Assembly: GCA_950022655.1 (NCBI GenBank)
Contig: OX465584.1
Location: forward strand, 44,312,723-44,376,722
DNA: 64,000 nt
Source of the DNA: Alentia gelatinosa
Lineage: Eukaryota > Annelida > Polychaeta > Phyllodocida > Polynoidae
Direction: 5' to 3'
The stretch's first letter is position 1. Each line of letters starts with the position of its first letter. The position numbers and the translations under genes are program-made. Of this stretch, positions 1 to 12,337 are shown piece after piece. The notes beneath the pieces were generated by a model that ran no database searches, had not been told where the DNA came from, and saw only the letters and a list, made by a program, of their open reading frames with translations.

Positions 1-1535
1 CCCCCCATGTCGTTCCCAGGAACTCCCCTCACCCATGATCTAGATGCATATTCAGACAATGGAGGCTTGTCACGCGGCGATCAGGGCTGCGCTGACTGCT
101 CCTCGTGGTCGCGGGCGCCGTGCCCCGCCACCAGGGGCTGGAAGTCGTCTGGTGTAAACGCCGAATGAGTGACGACTGCAGATCGTCTGGTTACGTCAAA
201 GTACACAATCTGGCACCACCTGGCGACAACGCAGACGAACTGACGCTGACAACTCAAGGCGGCTTGAATTAATTCATCCAGGCACCTGATGACTCTGTGA
301 AAATACTCAGTCATCTGGGAAACTCTTGGATTGATGACTATTGCGGCCGATATTACGTACTCGAGCACCAGCTGACGACTATTTGCCAGACGATCTACAG
401 TCGTTAGGCTTTTAGTCGTCTCGTGTAAATGCCGGGTAAGGCGGCGAGGGACCTGGTGATGAACGACAGTATGGACGAGGATACTCTCGTTGTATGCCCC
501 TGGCGGCAGAAGGCAGAGACATCCTGTCTCGTTAAAGTGCCCTCGAGGACCCTCCACGACAAAGAGGCCTGTCAGACAGTGTGCGGCGGGCCTCACTGCT
601 CCAGCTGGTGCCGTCTTGTGCTGGTTTAAGTTACTTCATTTATGAGTGTAAATAAATTTGATTTAAGATAATGTACCTGCTGTTAACAGAACTCTATCGA
701 GTGATCCAAAAGATGAGCTCCTACGAACTGATTATACTGACTAAATAGTTGCAAGGCTAGTCACTCCCGATTACAGCATAGACCATCGTCTGACAAAGTA
801 TTCCAAGCCTGAAATTAACTAATAATATTCTACAGTATTATTCCTTAACAGGGACAAGCATATAAGAGCACAAAATCAACCATTTAGTGACCCTCAACTG
901 TACAGTGGTGCCACCAACTTTATGTCAAAATCAATTTATCGGTGAAGGTGCATTTCATATCCTGTTTCTGTATTTTCAAGGCACACATTTTCTGTGCGAA
1001 TATTCGTTAGTAGTGCCCATGTTGCATTATCTAGAGGAAATTAATCTGGGAGCATTTTAAATTGGCCGACGAAAATGGCATAGACTTTTTGAGTTACCCA
1101 GAAAGTCTGTCGGTGGTGCCACTGACTGCGGGTTGGTATAGAAAAATCGCTGAGGGTAGTAGATTTCACTCAGCGACTAAGCTTTCACTCAGTGGTAGGT
1201 TGTGCCACATTGTATGATCTAAACAGAAAAAGTGGTGGGTCATTTCACGACAACCTAGGTAGTCTATGAAGTTGTCTTGATGACTATCTTCCACCAACAT
1301 TTGGCTACCTCCATGGGTCATCAGGATGATAATCTAAGAGCCACCTGACACTGACAAAATAATTGTCACCAAGAACCGAAACTGAAAACAATAAAATCGA
1401 GTTCAGGAAACATCTAATAACAATAAAACATTATTATACATATTATTCAACAAGGAGAAAATGAATACCTGTCACGGACGCAACAGCTCTGTTGCAAAAA
1501 AAAATTATCATTTTGATATGATGAATAATTAAACA
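1..1535. other. No gene recognised; one weak open frame
   Basis: A 171-codon frame is open on the minus strand (81-596) and a 66-codon frame on the plus strand (429-629), the latter followed by AATAAA near 649. Neither protein resembles a family I know and neither has clear splice sites. The segment 130-450 repeats a GTCGTCTSGTGTAAA phrase twice in direct orientation. From 650 to 1535 the sequence is AT-rich with no long frame. It could hold an exon of an unknown gene, but I would not call one. Confidence 0.4.
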
Positions 1536-2523
1536 CACTGTACGAAAACCCCGACTTTTTTCATATATACGTCATCGCGTAAATGCATGTATCAGATGTC
1601 TATTGACATGTTTTCATATGTATACATCCATATTTCAAGCTAGTGTATACAGCATATACAACACTGTTTCCTCTTGTATACGGAAGCGTAATTGCTGTAT
1701 TTGCCGCCAAGCGTACATATATGATAAGAAATATCTTGTGTGCGATATATGTATACGCTGGTCGTATACATGTAATATACATTTGGCATATATGTATACT
1801 GATGAAAAAAAAAGAATTACAACCTCCCTGCCCCAACACCCTGTTTCCCAACCTTCACTCTCGGACCACCATTTAGTGCCCCATCCTCACTGCCGCCTGA
1901 AGTGCTCGCTCACGATTCACTCCCCCCCCCCTCCCGCTCCCTTCCCCCAGGGGGGGGGGGGGGGCGGGCACAGGCACACTCTCTATGTGCCTGCGGCTGC
2001 CCCCGGTACAGGTTGTGCTTGTAACTGTTGGTTCAGTGAACCCCTACCCAATGTCTGTGATCTCAACCTCTCAAAGCATTATAAAGGCTTGCATCCAGAA
2101 CCCTACAGAAGAGTGGTGTTTTGAAAGTAAAATCTATTTAAAAACATTTAAAAACCAAAGAAAGCTGGGTTTATTATATGTATTTAATGGAAAGATAATA
2201 AATAGGGTTTTAAAACGATTTGATGATAAAAAATGATAATATAACATAGGGTTTTCCATAAACCAAGGACTTATTGACTAATGGCAAATGAAATAAAACA
2301 ACAGTTGTGTCACCTAGTTGCAAAGATCAGAATTATTGGATAGTGGCGTAAATACAACAGAATCACACGTATATATGATGTATATATGACTTCAACATGG
2401 ACCCTTATATACGTCTATAGATGAGGCATATACAAGATGGAAAATAGGACTACCTTGTATACGCAAAATGATACTTATATACGCCGGATGGATACATATG
2501 TAAAATAGGGTTTTCGCGCAGTG
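1536..2523. mobile_element. CACTA-like non-autonomous DNA transposon, copy A
   Basis: The left end reads CACTGTACGAAAACC and the right end is the inverted match GGGTTTTCGCGCAGTG. The three bases outside each end are identical (ACA at 1533-1535 and 2524-2526). Both subterminal regions are crowded with TATACGCC/GCGTATA phrases in both orientations, the pattern expected of transposase-binding subterminal repeats in EnSpm/CACTA elements. A G/C run lies inside (about 1921-1965). No transposase is encoded. Copies B and C (19.1 and 32.3 kb) have the same ends, and the interior aligns with the element at 22.6-24.5 kb. Confidence 0.82.
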
Positions 2524-4339
2524 ACACCTCTGGAAATAAAGTTATAATCGAGTTATTTGCGATTTTGACATGTTGCTGCTGACACTCGCTGATAGAAGGA
2601 ACTCGCTGGTAACGCCAGCTTTGGGAGCACTGTCAAACTAAGACGATCTGACACACTGCGTAATGCATCGCGACCCAATTATGCTTTTAAATCAGTCAGT
2701 GATACCTGTTCTATCGACATGCACGTTAAACGCCATTAGAATATTAGAAATATGTGGGTGCTCACAGAATTGAAACCCATCCCTCTTTACCATGTTGACA
2801 TCGGCTTATTGACGAAGCAAACAAGATGACTTTTCACAAACCGATGAATTGCACGCACTTGCTCGAACCAGGTACCTAAAAACTTGTAGAAGCATACCCC
2901 TTCATTTCTACTCCCACATCTTAGTAACTCACTAATTGACGAAAGTAATCTACCCGCAAGAGAAAAACATGTTAAATCCTAGTGGAAAGAGACTGCCCTA
3001 CGTGTCGGGCAATTAACTGAACTGACAGAATATCACCTGAATTTTAGTCTATCAAAGTATATACCAACTGACAGACCAAATTCAGTACATATATTTTTTT
3101 TTTATTCAGGAAGCAAATACATATCATCCGCACTGTCTTCATAGAAGTCAGATTATATGTTACTGACTACCTGTTGGAGTACCCACACATGATATAGTCG
3201 TCTTACACTAGGAACTGACTTTGTTCTCCAGATGAACTGGAAGTATTAGAACTTTACACTTGAACTCTCTGCATGTTCCGTAGATAAGAATGATGTTATG
3301 TAATGGTGACTTCCCTTTGGCATAGAATTGTAATTTTCTGTTTACGCATACTTATATTTGTAGTCATACCTACTATATCTGTGTTTGTGTATACTTGTAT
3401 TATCATCAAGGATGATACTAAATGATACCATCACACAGCATGAAAGATGTTGACATCAAAATAAATTGTTGTATGTGTCACATGCAACATGATAACAAAT
3501 TGTTGACAAGTACAGGACAAAGAATAATTCATTCACTCACACATTTATACTCCATTATCTGCTCAGTAAAGATATCTGGTCTTTTGACCCTTATGTATCA
3601 TGATCTATTATAGTATGCAAAATATCTTTTACTTTCATTTTAAACTTATCTCCCTTTTTTTTTTTTTTTTTTATCTTTTTGTACATCTACTTTGGTATGA
3701 TTTATGTATCCCCACTAGTTCGGTTTATATTGTCTTCGAAAATGATATTGTTATCTTGTGTCGACCATCTGGTGAATCTACCAGTTGCCCGCCCTTCTGA
3801 TATTGAGTTGCCGAACTCTACATCTCTCATGCAATATGCTGATGTCCACATCTCGTGTATTCCTGATTCTCAAAGCAGCCCTAAGAGCTCTGTTTGATAA
3901 GATTTGAAATCTATCCATGTATTTTTGACTCGCAATAGAGTAAACAAAATCCTCAAGTATAGTGGCACTATCATCTGCTTAGCGATCTTAATTTCTGCAT
4001 CCCCTCTTAATAAATGTCGTAATTTTACCTACCACATATAAAACGTGTAAATTCTGTCGGATCCGCTAGGAGTTTCTTCCACAAATAGAAACAGAGTGAA
4101 CCAGACCTAGGCATAGAGACGGAAGTGCAACCTTTTTGTAGGTTTCTTTCTTTCTTTCTTTTTTATCTTCAGTAAACAGATACAAGGACACAAACTGTCG
4201 CCCCAGGGCGTTCTTCCGATAGTGGTCAGAAGGACAAATACATAAACAAGACATGCATTCAGACAACACTTAAAGTGAGAAGGGAAAAAAAAAAAATCAA
4301 AATATTGCTGGGATCTAATGACCACCATTTAATAAGACA
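2524..4339. other. Intergenic DNA, no gene recognised
   Basis: AT-rich sequence with short frames only and no recognisable protein. It contains poly-T runs near 3,090 and 3,655 and a TTTC microsatellite near 4,147. Nothing else could be supported. Confidence 0.5.
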
Positions 4340-4635
4340 CAAAGTATGACAGATTCTTCTCTATTTTAAACTCTGCATTCTACTTTTGTTCAGCAGTTCA
4401 TGTGTATGAATTTCATATGGATTACGGATCTTTAAGCAACATCTCAGTGCATAATTAATATTTACTTGTAGAGTCTTTCTCATGTTAACTGTAAAGTTCC
4501 ATTTTACAAAATCCGAGTACTCAATGACAGGCAATAACATTTGCTTTACTATTTTTAAGCTGTGTTCAAAATTGAGAAGGTACTGTATTTTCTTAAATCT
4601 AAAAAGTTTATACCTAAATTCGCTGATAATCTTAA

Positions 4636-5862
4636 GGGGGGTGTCCACTGAGCTTCCGACACACTACGACACACTACGACAAGCCTTCCGATAAGCATTA
4701 CGACACAGAATCGAACGTATTTGGTTTTTGTCGTAGCAGTGGACACACCGTTCCGACACGGCTTCCGACACACTCCGACATGGCTACGATACAGCGCGCT
4801 TGTCGTAGCCGTGTCGTAGCCCTTCCGACAAAATTAAACATGTTTAATTAAGAGGGTGCGTCCACCAACCACGACAAGGCTGCGACAATGGCTTTCCGAC
4901 AAGGTCCACGACAGCTCTACGATTGGAAGGCCTGTCGTAGCCTTGTCGTGGTTGGTGGAACATAGTTCCCGACAAGAGGCTACGACAAGGCCCCGACAGG
5001 CTGCGACACGAAGCTTGTCGGGGGCCTGTCGGAGGCCCTCCGACAAGGCCAAGACAATATCGAACATGTTCGATTTTTGCTACGACTGGACCTTTGTCGT
5101 GGAGTGTTGTGGTTTCCTCGATATCACTGTCGTAGTGTGTCGGAACCATGGGCGCCTTTTTTACGGAAACCGGCAACGTCTACGACACGCCCCGACACCG
5201 CTGTCCCGACAATGCTCTTCTCACGACAAGGCTGCGACAAGGCTGCGATTGGAACTTTCATGTCGGCACTTGTCGTAGCCTTGTCGTGGTTGGTGGACGC
5301 ACCCTCTTATCGTAGAGGTCGGCTTGTGTCATAGTGTGTCGGGAGCATTCCTACTATGTAAAAGCTATGAACCGCCCCCCCCCCCCCCCACACACACACA
5401 CACGTGCACCTTTATAAACTGATAAGTGCTGATACACATGGTATCTGATACTAGATCATTATTAACAACTGTAACTATGACTATTACATGTAAATAAACT
5501 ATAATAATGTAGTCTATACTGTAATAAGGGTTTAAGATACACGATTATTGATATTCGTTTGTATTTCTGATAATATTGATAGAAAAAACACCGATTCACT
5601 TAGTTATTGGGGAGAAAATTGAAGAAAATCATATTTTCTATATATTTCCTATATTGATAAAGCCCTGCAAGTGAGCTGGTTGTGTCGAAGTGTGTCGGAA
5701 CCGTGGCAACCTTTCTTTTTCCGCCAAACCGTTACGACACACTCCGACAAGGCCTTACGACACACTCCGACACACTCCGACATAGCTCTTCCGACGGGGA
5801 TTTTCTTTGTCGTTGTGTGTCGTAAGGCTTGTCGGAGTGTGTCGTAAGCAGTGGGTACCCCC
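4636..5862. mobile_element. TTAA-site inverted-repeat element, outer (CGACA-rich)
   Basis: Left end GGGGGGTGTCCACTG follows TTAA at 4632-4635. The right end is the inverted GTGGGTACCCCC, followed by TTTATTAA. The arms consist largely of degenerate copies of a CGACA word (TACGACACAC, CCGACAAGGC) in both orientations. It interrupts the RT frame around it: the RT reads up to 5,863 and resumes below 4,632. It codes for nothing recognisable. TTAA sites suggest a piggyBac-like mobiliser, which is inference. The middle (about 5,311-5,650) holds a C-run, a CA repeat and unrelated AT-rich sequence. Confidence 0.68.
4852..5306. mobile_element. TTAA-site inverted-repeat element, inner nested copy
   Basis: Left end GAGGGTGCGTCCACCAACC follows TTAA (4848-4851). 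The right end is its near-perfect inverted copy, with arms matching for about 36 bp, followed by TTAT, one base from TTAA. The interior is again built of CGACA words, including TACGACAAGGC and its reverse complement. It lies inside the element at 4636-5862 and shares its end style (GGGTG, then TCCAC). It is 455 bp long and non-coding. Confidence 0.72.
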
Positions 5863-6440
5863 TTTATTAAAGTGTTGTTTAAAAGTAAGATGTTTATCAA
5901 TGGTCAAGATATCTCATGGAATCTACTGACTCCAGTCGATTTCCATTGAGTATTATCTCTGCTTTTAAGTCAGTTGCTCTACGTTTGTTACTAAACCAAA
6001 TTATTTCACTGTTTTTTTTAATTGAGGGTTAATTGATTATCTCGTATCCAGAATTTTACTAAATCATCAGTTATTTTGGCTTTAATAAATTCATTATTAC
6101 AATCTCTGGTATAAAGGACCATGTCATCGGCGTATAGAATTATTGGAGAATTAAACTGGATATCTTTTAAGGTATTAACATAGATTACGAATAAAATTGG
6201 CCCCAAAATGGACCCTTGCGGTACCCCAAATGTAAATTCTCTTTGGTTTGAATTACCAGATTTCCCTTTGGTGCTTTGTTGTCTTGTATTTAGATAACTA
6301 ATAATCAAATTAATGCTAGATCTAGATTTAAGTCTATTAATCTATTAGCTAAAATTAAGTGGTTGACGCAATCAAAGGTCTTTTTTATATAAAAAAAACC
6401 AACAACCTATAGCATTATTATTGTCATCAAGTGCCTCATA

Positions 6441-6900
6441 GATAAATTTAGTCAAACAAAAAACTAAATTTAGAATTTCTGATATTTAGAATTTCATTTT
6501 TCGGGAACAAGCAGAGGTGTACACTGCACCACTCTGGGTAATCCCCCATCTCTGCGGGGAGCGGCGTGTGCGACCACCGCGCCGTTCTCAGCCTCACGGG
6601 CATCGTTTTGACAACAGCGACTCTCGGCGCCCGCTCCACAGGCCAGGCCAGATAGTACAGAGTTTCCAGTCGGAGTCTTTTATTATTCAGGCTCCCTGGC
6701 CTCTTCCGTATAGTGCTTTCTTATACATATTTAGGGCATCGCGTTACGTCCGTGTCCGACGACACAGCCTCTACACTGGCCAGATGCTTGCAGCCCTCGA
6801 CCAGTTGCGCATGTCTGGCCATGCAATTTCCGATTGCAGACGCTCCCGGGTATTTGGTTACCCTGCCATATATACATAATATTGACTGATTTCAGATACA
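6441..6900. other. No gene recognised
   Basis: A 120-codon plus-strand frame (6517-6879) is open but resembles nothing known to me. No splice pattern or repeat could be defined here. Confidence 0.4.
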
Positions 6901-7274
6901 AGCGGCCGTATGCTCTGAGGAGTTGACGCGTAGTAATATCCGAGCGTATGCGAGGATATTGCGCAGAGTCAACTCCGAGGAGCATACATCCGCTTTTATG
7001 TATTTATGTATTTATTATCCACCTTTTCTCGACAAGTCACATGTTGATATCAGTTCGTTTTAGTTATGCGCTATTTTTCCATACACACTATTTTTCCGTA
7101 TGCGCCACCCAGAGAATACAACATATCCGTACGCTCCGGGTATGTCCATACACATTCCCTATGTGTTTCCTATGGGCACTTTGTATTAGGTGGATATATC
7201 TGTATACTCCGGGTATGGTGATACACACTCCCTATGTGTTTCCTATGGGCACTTTGTATTAGGTGGATAATAAA
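6901..7274 (-). mobile_element. Hairpin-bearing TTAT element H1 (Helentron-like, non-autonomous)
   Basis: A near-perfect hairpin (6901-6994, arms about 45 nt, AGCGG...CCGCT) is followed by a body bounded by TTTATTATCCACC (about 7008) and the inverted GGTGGATAATAAA (ending 7274). Inside the body a phrase of about 50 bp (ATACACATTCCCTATGTG onward) is directly duplicated (about 7140 and 7210). A second copy of the family with the opposite layout lies at 17,993-18,384, and a lone hairpin arm lies near 45,345. Orientation is given with the hairpin as the 3' end. Assignment to Helentrons is inference from architecture. Confidence 0.6.
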
Positions 7275-7749
7275 CCTACTTATCGGCCACTAGTATCTGG
7301 TGCGCATGCGCAAACATGCGCAGTGTTGTAATCCATGATTGGAGAGTTACAATTTATCGCCGCTAGATGCACTCTCCTTGCAGAGGTCTGGGGCTTGACT
7401 TCCTGCGATGTCATATTTATGTATCTATTTCACACATTTCCGTCGTTAAGGTAATCATATTGCATCACATCTTTTCGTCTTTTCTATAAGTAGTTTTCCT
7501 ATATCTAGAGGCTAGAGCACTCCAATAGTCCATGCTAGCTGAACAGAAGAACCTGCCAGAAGCATGTGCGTATTGGATGGGCGATAATTACGGTATTTGG
7601 AAGGGTAACCAAATGTTGCAGCACACTTGCGGCAGGAGACGACTGATAACTCGCTTTCCCGAGACACCGACACCAAACCACACCAGAACTTAGCAGACAG
7701 TCACAAGCTAGGCCCATGTATCATCTTTAAGTATATTTGCAGTGCAGCC
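7275..7749. other. No gene recognised
   Basis: Unique-looking sequence with a 60-codon minus-strand frame (7535-7717) that I do not recognise. Confidence 0.4.
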
Positions 7750-9300
7750 AGAGTTTCCTGATTGTAGCTAATTCTAAAATGTTTCTATTAACTGTTCTAC
7801 TCACTTGATCTATTTGGGCATTAAAATTTAACTTTCTATCTATGATCACACCAAAGTATCTTTAAGTCTCTACTGTTTCTAACTTTTCTTTACCCATATT
7901 TATTTCTCTCTTTCTATTTGACCCCTATATTGATTACCTACCCCCATTATTTTTCTTTCTATAATTCATTCTTATTCTTCTCAGTCTGGTCCAATTATCT
8001 ATTTCCTTCAGATCTAATTTCATTTTATGTCTGATATTTCTTCCTGATTCTTCCCAGTTATCATTATTACATAATCTTATGGATATTATCAAGAGACGTC
8101 ACGAGTTTGAGTCTGAGTTTATTTATGCCACGCATTTTGTTGGCTCCATAATTTCACGAGTCGAAGACGAGTGACATTACGGAGCCAACAAAATGCGTGG
8201 CATAAATAAGCTCAAACTCAAACGAGTGGCGTCTAGATTTTATCCTACCCCGTTTCCATATTTCTTCAGTATCAGAAAGTAGTGGCATAAACAACACTTT
8301 ATGTCACTACCCGTGACATAAACAAATCCCATGTTAAGCTTATGGCGTTTTTTATCGGGGGTAGGATAAAGAATAGCTTCGACCCTTGGGTTACTCCACA
8401 TATACAGTACTTTGTTCTGAAAAAAGATTAAACTTTTTTTTCTAACTCTCCTGTTTTTGAGGTAATTTTTTAACAACATAGCTATTTTCATATCTAAGTT
8501 AACATTATGTAGTTTTCAAAGGTTCAAATTGTTGCAAATTTTCAGTTAATCATCTGTTTCAAGCTAGCAGAGATCTATTATTATTTTCATTTTTCCCCTT
8601 CCATATTCCATCTATCGTTCTCCAGAATCCTTAATTTTGGATTCTTCTGATTCTCTTGTAGACTCCTCTGAATCTGTTTGCCTTGGAATCTTTTGATCCC
8701 GTCTGCAATTTACTTTTGAATTTCCTTATTTCCTCCAGAATTCGTTTACAATTGCTAGCTGTTGTTTTCAGATATGAGAAGTTCATCAGGAGATGTTTCC
8801 TACGTTCAATTTTAACATTTACTTCATTTGGTAAAGCTACGTTATTCCTAGTTCTTCTCCACCTAATTTCTTTCAGACAATCCTTATCGAGTTATTACAT
8901 GGATCATCCCTTTTATTCCCTTATCTAGATCTTTTTCATTCATTATCGTCTCTAGTTTTTTTTCTGATTTCAGATCCTATATTTGATGAACTTTCTCTTA
9001 GATATATCTTTTCCTGTTTTCTTTATATCATAAATCATAACAAAAGCTGATAAATGGGAACTTACATTTCCAAAGGTTTTCACAAATTTACTATTGGTAT
9101 GTATATAATCTATACGGGTTGAACCTTCCCCATGTAAGAAGGTATCTCCATATGGTTTTCTATTAAAAACTTAATTAAACTCCTAAACTTACTATGTACT
9201 CCGTTTTGCATTCGCATTTGATACCCATATTTCGTGTTTTTTTTAATAGGATTTGTCTTTCAGTATGCCTTCTAAGGAATTATAACAAGGTTGTTGAATT
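7750..9300 (-). pseudogene. Non-LTR retrotransposon (endonuclease and RT), decayed
   Basis: On the minus strand the region 9,130-9,020 translates to GSTRIDYIHTNSKF followed by SSHLSAFV. This is the C-terminal signature of an APE-type endonuclease (IDYI... and S-D/S-HL). Lower down (about 7,890-7,800) the frame reads RYFGVIIDRKLNFNAQIDQ, the YLG-x-x-ID-x-x-LNF block found behind the RT palm. The lysine-rich linker frames between are broken by stops and by an inserted hairpin element (8095-8370). The order, endonuclease then RT, fits a minus-strand non-LTR element. It is dead and its full borders are not visible. Confidence 0.68.
8095..8370 (-). mobile_element. Hairpin-bearing TTAT element H2
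   Basis: The hairpin at 8095-8233 has arms of about 60 nt (GACGTCACGAGTTTGAG against its inverted copy) with a self-folding loop. It abuts a short body running from TTTTATCCTACCCC (8238) to GGGGGTAGGATAAA (8370). Beside the right boundary is the subfamily phrase ATGTTAAGCTTATGGCG. It sits inside the decayed retrotransposon at 7.75-9.3 kb. Confidence 0.65.
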
Positions 9301-9574
9301 ACCTCCAGGCAGTCTATTGACCGAAATAATTTTCTATTAGGTATTCTAACATCCACAGTGTGATGTATACCGGCACCAGATGCACTTTAATTCTCCACCA
9401 TGCTCGTACCATCTGTGATATGATGAGAGACCTGGACCCCCTGTTTCAGTATAGTTCCTGTCCTTTCTGACGCGTCGTCTCCAGGTTGTATCGGGAACTC
9501 ACCACGAGGCACCACGCTGGTGTCAGGCGCACCTCAACACCAGGCTTCTTATCCCACCTTACACTGACAGAGCC
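9301..9574. other. No gene recognised
   Basis: Nothing with a clear frame or repeat structure was seen here. Confidence 0.4.
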
Positions 9575-9941
9575 TTTATCCTACCCCTAATAAAAAACGC
9601 CTTAGGTTTAACATTGACTCAGTCTATTTGACGGAGCGTTGAATAAAGTATTATTTATGCACCAAGTGAATAAAAAATCGGACCAATCAGGGACGAGATA
9701 ACGAAAGTAGATCCGGCAGCATTTATAAATGTGGCCATCCTCCAATGAGTGTCAACACACTACTAACAAGGATAGTTACAAATCTTTCTCTCTGCATATC
9801 GGTGAGATGGGGTAGGATAAATACGACACTGAACTCGAGTCAGGTCTGCTACTCACTACACTCGGCTAACGTCTCGTGTAGTAATACACAACCTGCCCAT
9901 CGTGGCAGAAATATTGACAAGGCTAACTCTCGTTTGGTTTC
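9575..9941 (+). mobile_element. Hairpin-bearing TTAT element H3
   Basis: The body begins TTTATCCTACCCCTAATAA (9575), continues with the subfamily phrase ACGCCTTAGGTTTAACATTG, carries GACCAATCAG at 9681-9690, and ends with the inverted boundary GGGGTAGGATAAA (9809-9821). An imperfect hairpin follows (9822-9941): GACACTGAACTCGAGT pairs with the right arm ending CTCTCGTTTGGTTTC. Same design as H2, H6 and H10. Confidence 0.65.
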
Positions 9942-11629
9942 TACTAATTATCTCAAACCTGGTATTCTTGTCACATAGGCTTAACATTGAAACCTCGTTC
10001 AGCATGTCACTAGAAGTATTGCAGTCCGTTCACCATGGTCTATATCCTGTGTGTTCCACTCTTTTAGCGTGTACAAGGATGAGATAGATACAGAAATCAA
10101 CTTGTTTTGTTCAAAGAAGTTCTCCAGCTCGTTTGAGTGCTACGTGATATTCACTCGGCTGTCGGCTCGTTCATATCACTCTGCATCAAACTCGTGGAGA
10201 ACGTTGACTTTAAACAAAACTCGTTGGTTTCTTCTTTAATCTGCAATAGCCAATAAAGCGTCCTGAGATCTCAAGCCGCCTCTCTGTCTCTTCATCCTCT
10301 ACTCATACGTACAATTCAATAGGAATAACAGCGCCTAGCGTATCGATGCCTTACAGCGCTGTAAGAACAAAGAAACCCCCTCCCTGAGTGGGAGAGAGTT
10401 GTCGGTATAGTCAAGTTGGTATTGGTTGGTCAGTGTCAGACAGACGGTTTGGTCAGTCAATATCAGCCGATCGGTCAACATCAATTGGTTGCTATTTTGA
10501 TAGAAAAATGGTAAAAGAGCCACCTAGATGTTGCAATGGTTGATATTTAGACACGTCTTTGATTAGCGAGGCGTCGACACTGACAAGGTGTGGGGTCTGA
10601 TGCCTACAGAGATTTGACAACCCAAAGTCCTCATTTTGACTAGTTTTTGACAAGCTACGTACACTTCGGACTTTCTGTGTTCTGTAAGGCGAATATTCTT
10701 CAAGTGGAATTGCTTAATATGGCGGATAGAAAATCGTCGACCTGAAATTTGTGTGCCCGTTTCCACCTGACGATTCATCGCCCTACATGTGTCAACAGCC
10801 AGAACGTTGCCCAGAACGTCTAAACGCAGCACTCTGTCCGTCATGTCTCTCCGACGAGCGGCTCGGCTCCCCCTCCCTTAGGCCTCATTCACACTCATTC
10901 CATTGAGAGTTTGCAGATTTCAGTCAGCGACTATAACCAAAAATCACTGCCTTTTCCGAAAATAGTAATGGAAAATATAAAATCTTTGGCGACTGTTGCC
11001 CTGCCCTCTGTGATGCGGGCATGAGTCGCCAACTTGAATCCCTACCAAAACGGCACAGGACTCTTCCGATCTAATTTCAATGATGTTTGACATTTTGGGG
11101 ACGCTAGTCGCCGACTATGGCCTCCCATCCCCTGTGACGACGCCAGACACCGGCGTCCGGAGGTGGTCGCCGAGTGGGATGCGCGTGTTCGCGGTCCGCC
11201 CCGCCTCGCCGGGGGAGGCGCCCCACTCACAGCACAGGCACCTCCCTAATGAGATCCACTTCTTACTCATGATCACATTCACGCCTGGAAATGCCCCAAT
11301 TTAGAAAGACTTCTCTCATTTTGAAATTTTATAGTCAGCAGGAAAGAAATCCCTTTTACAAGCGAATAAGGTCGGTAAATTCTCAATTAGTAGCCAATGC
11401 TAACCCATTACTCCAACTAGTCGTTCATTGTGTATTATCCATTTGGGCTCACGTAGATTCGTTCACCAGAATCCTTAATTGAATTAATCAAACTACATTC
11501 GTGGAGACAAGCCACTTGATGGGAGCCGGAATCGCTGACGTCAGTCCCAGATGTGTCGCATATATGTTACATTTCCATGTCACCTAGGAGGCTCAACTTC
11601 CGTACTGTAATATGTCCGATACGGCGAAG
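9942..11629. other. No gene recognised
   Basis: Only short frames are present (longest 93 codons, minus strand, 10,563-10,844). A GC-rich patch at 11,100-11,230 is open in both directions but matches nothing I know. No repeats could be delimited. Confidence 0.4.
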
Positions 11630-12337
11630 TCACGCCCACTTCACAGCCATGGGCAATTTTGTAATGGATTCCTCTGTCGAATTTGATGAGTACGTAATAC
11701 GACACAACCCGTATATATATATATATATATATATATCTAACCCCTGTTCGTTGATTGACCGTAGCAAACCTAATGAGGCGCTGAGCATTTGGTCGTATGT
11801 GGGCGTATCTATTCCTGGAGGGAAAAAAGGTTGAAGAGAGAAATATTTGCACTTACGCTTTGTCTTAGAGCTGCAATGTACTACTTCGGTTTGTTTTTCC
11901 GGACCCTGAGTTTCCGGGGCACAAAAAGTTCCACGAATTGCCGGGGAAACTGGTTTAAAACCACTTCTCGGAAGGAGTGGAGTAGCACTTCCCATTTTGA
12001 AGCGGTCAGGGGTGTTCCTGGAAGAACTTTCTTCCGCTAAACCTGTCGCTCCATCCTCGGGCAATTTAATGCCTTTTATCAAATTAACGAGCGAACTGAC
12101 TTCACTTCTTAATTCGTTAACCTCTTTTCGTAGTTTTTCATTATCTTCGGTCATAGGCTGAAGCCAAACTGGGGCCGCAGAAATTTTGCGTTCAATTCTA
12201 ATCGTTCTACCCTTATCTTCCACCTCTTCCTCTGGATAACTTTCTTTAAGTTCTTGTTCTATTTCGTCGACTCGACAAAACTCGACAAAATGGGAACGGG
12301 CATCGAATTCCCGGTGGCAATTATCACACCGCCTCAT
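11630..12337 (-). CDS. Hypothetical protein with CxxC zinc motif, coiled coil and KRKC motif
   Basis: An open minus-strand frame runs from 12,499 to 11,630; I place the start at the Met at 12,337, directly before RRCDNCHREFDARSHFVEFC. That stretch is a C-x2-C...H-x4-C pattern that could bind zinc. Next come an acidic stretch (PEEEVEDKG), a heptad-like segment (EKLRKEVNELRSEVSSLVNL) that is probably coiled coil, a Ser/Pro linker, and SSKTKRKCKYFSLQPF near the C-terminus. The last 30 or so codons run through an AT microsatellite and are probably not real coding sequence. A second locus at 23-24 kb has the same order of parts. The layout would suit a retroelement Gag-like protein, but no RT lies beside it. 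Function unknown. Confidence 0.42.
   Translation of the reverse strand: MRRCDNCHREFDARSHFVEFCRVDEIEQELKESYPEEEVEDKGRTIRIERKISAAPVWLQPMTEDNEKLRKEVNELRSEVSSLVNLIKGIKLPEDGATGLAEESSSRNTPDRFKMGSATPLLPRSGFKPVSPAIRGTFCAPETQGPEKQTEVVHCSSKTKRKCKYFSLQPFFPPGIDTPTYDQMLSASLGLLRSINEQGLDIYIYIYIYGLCRITYSSNSTEESITKLPMAVKWA

Larger units (their letters stand above)
4340..6440 (-). pseudogene. Non-LTR retrotransposon reverse transcriptase, broken
   Basis: Read on the minus strand from about 6,440 down, the pieces follow the order of a non-LTR RT. First comes a KKTFDCVNHLIL-like palm motif A (about 6,390-6,340), then GVPQGSILGPILFVIYVN, then the catalytic YADD box in ILYADDMVLY (about 6,110), then a DKHLTF-like stretch near 5,880. 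After a 1.2-kb inserted element comes the C-terminal FRYKLFRFKK...KQMLLPVIEYSDFV region (4,640-4,361). Stops and frame changes lie between the pieces. It resembles the CR1/Jockey side of the non-LTR tree, but the clade is not certain. It is a dead copy with no intact frame. Confidence 0.8.

Noticed and set aside
81..596. 171-codon minus-strand frame
   Set aside because: No recognisable family and overlapping an equally plausible plus frame; not called as a gene.
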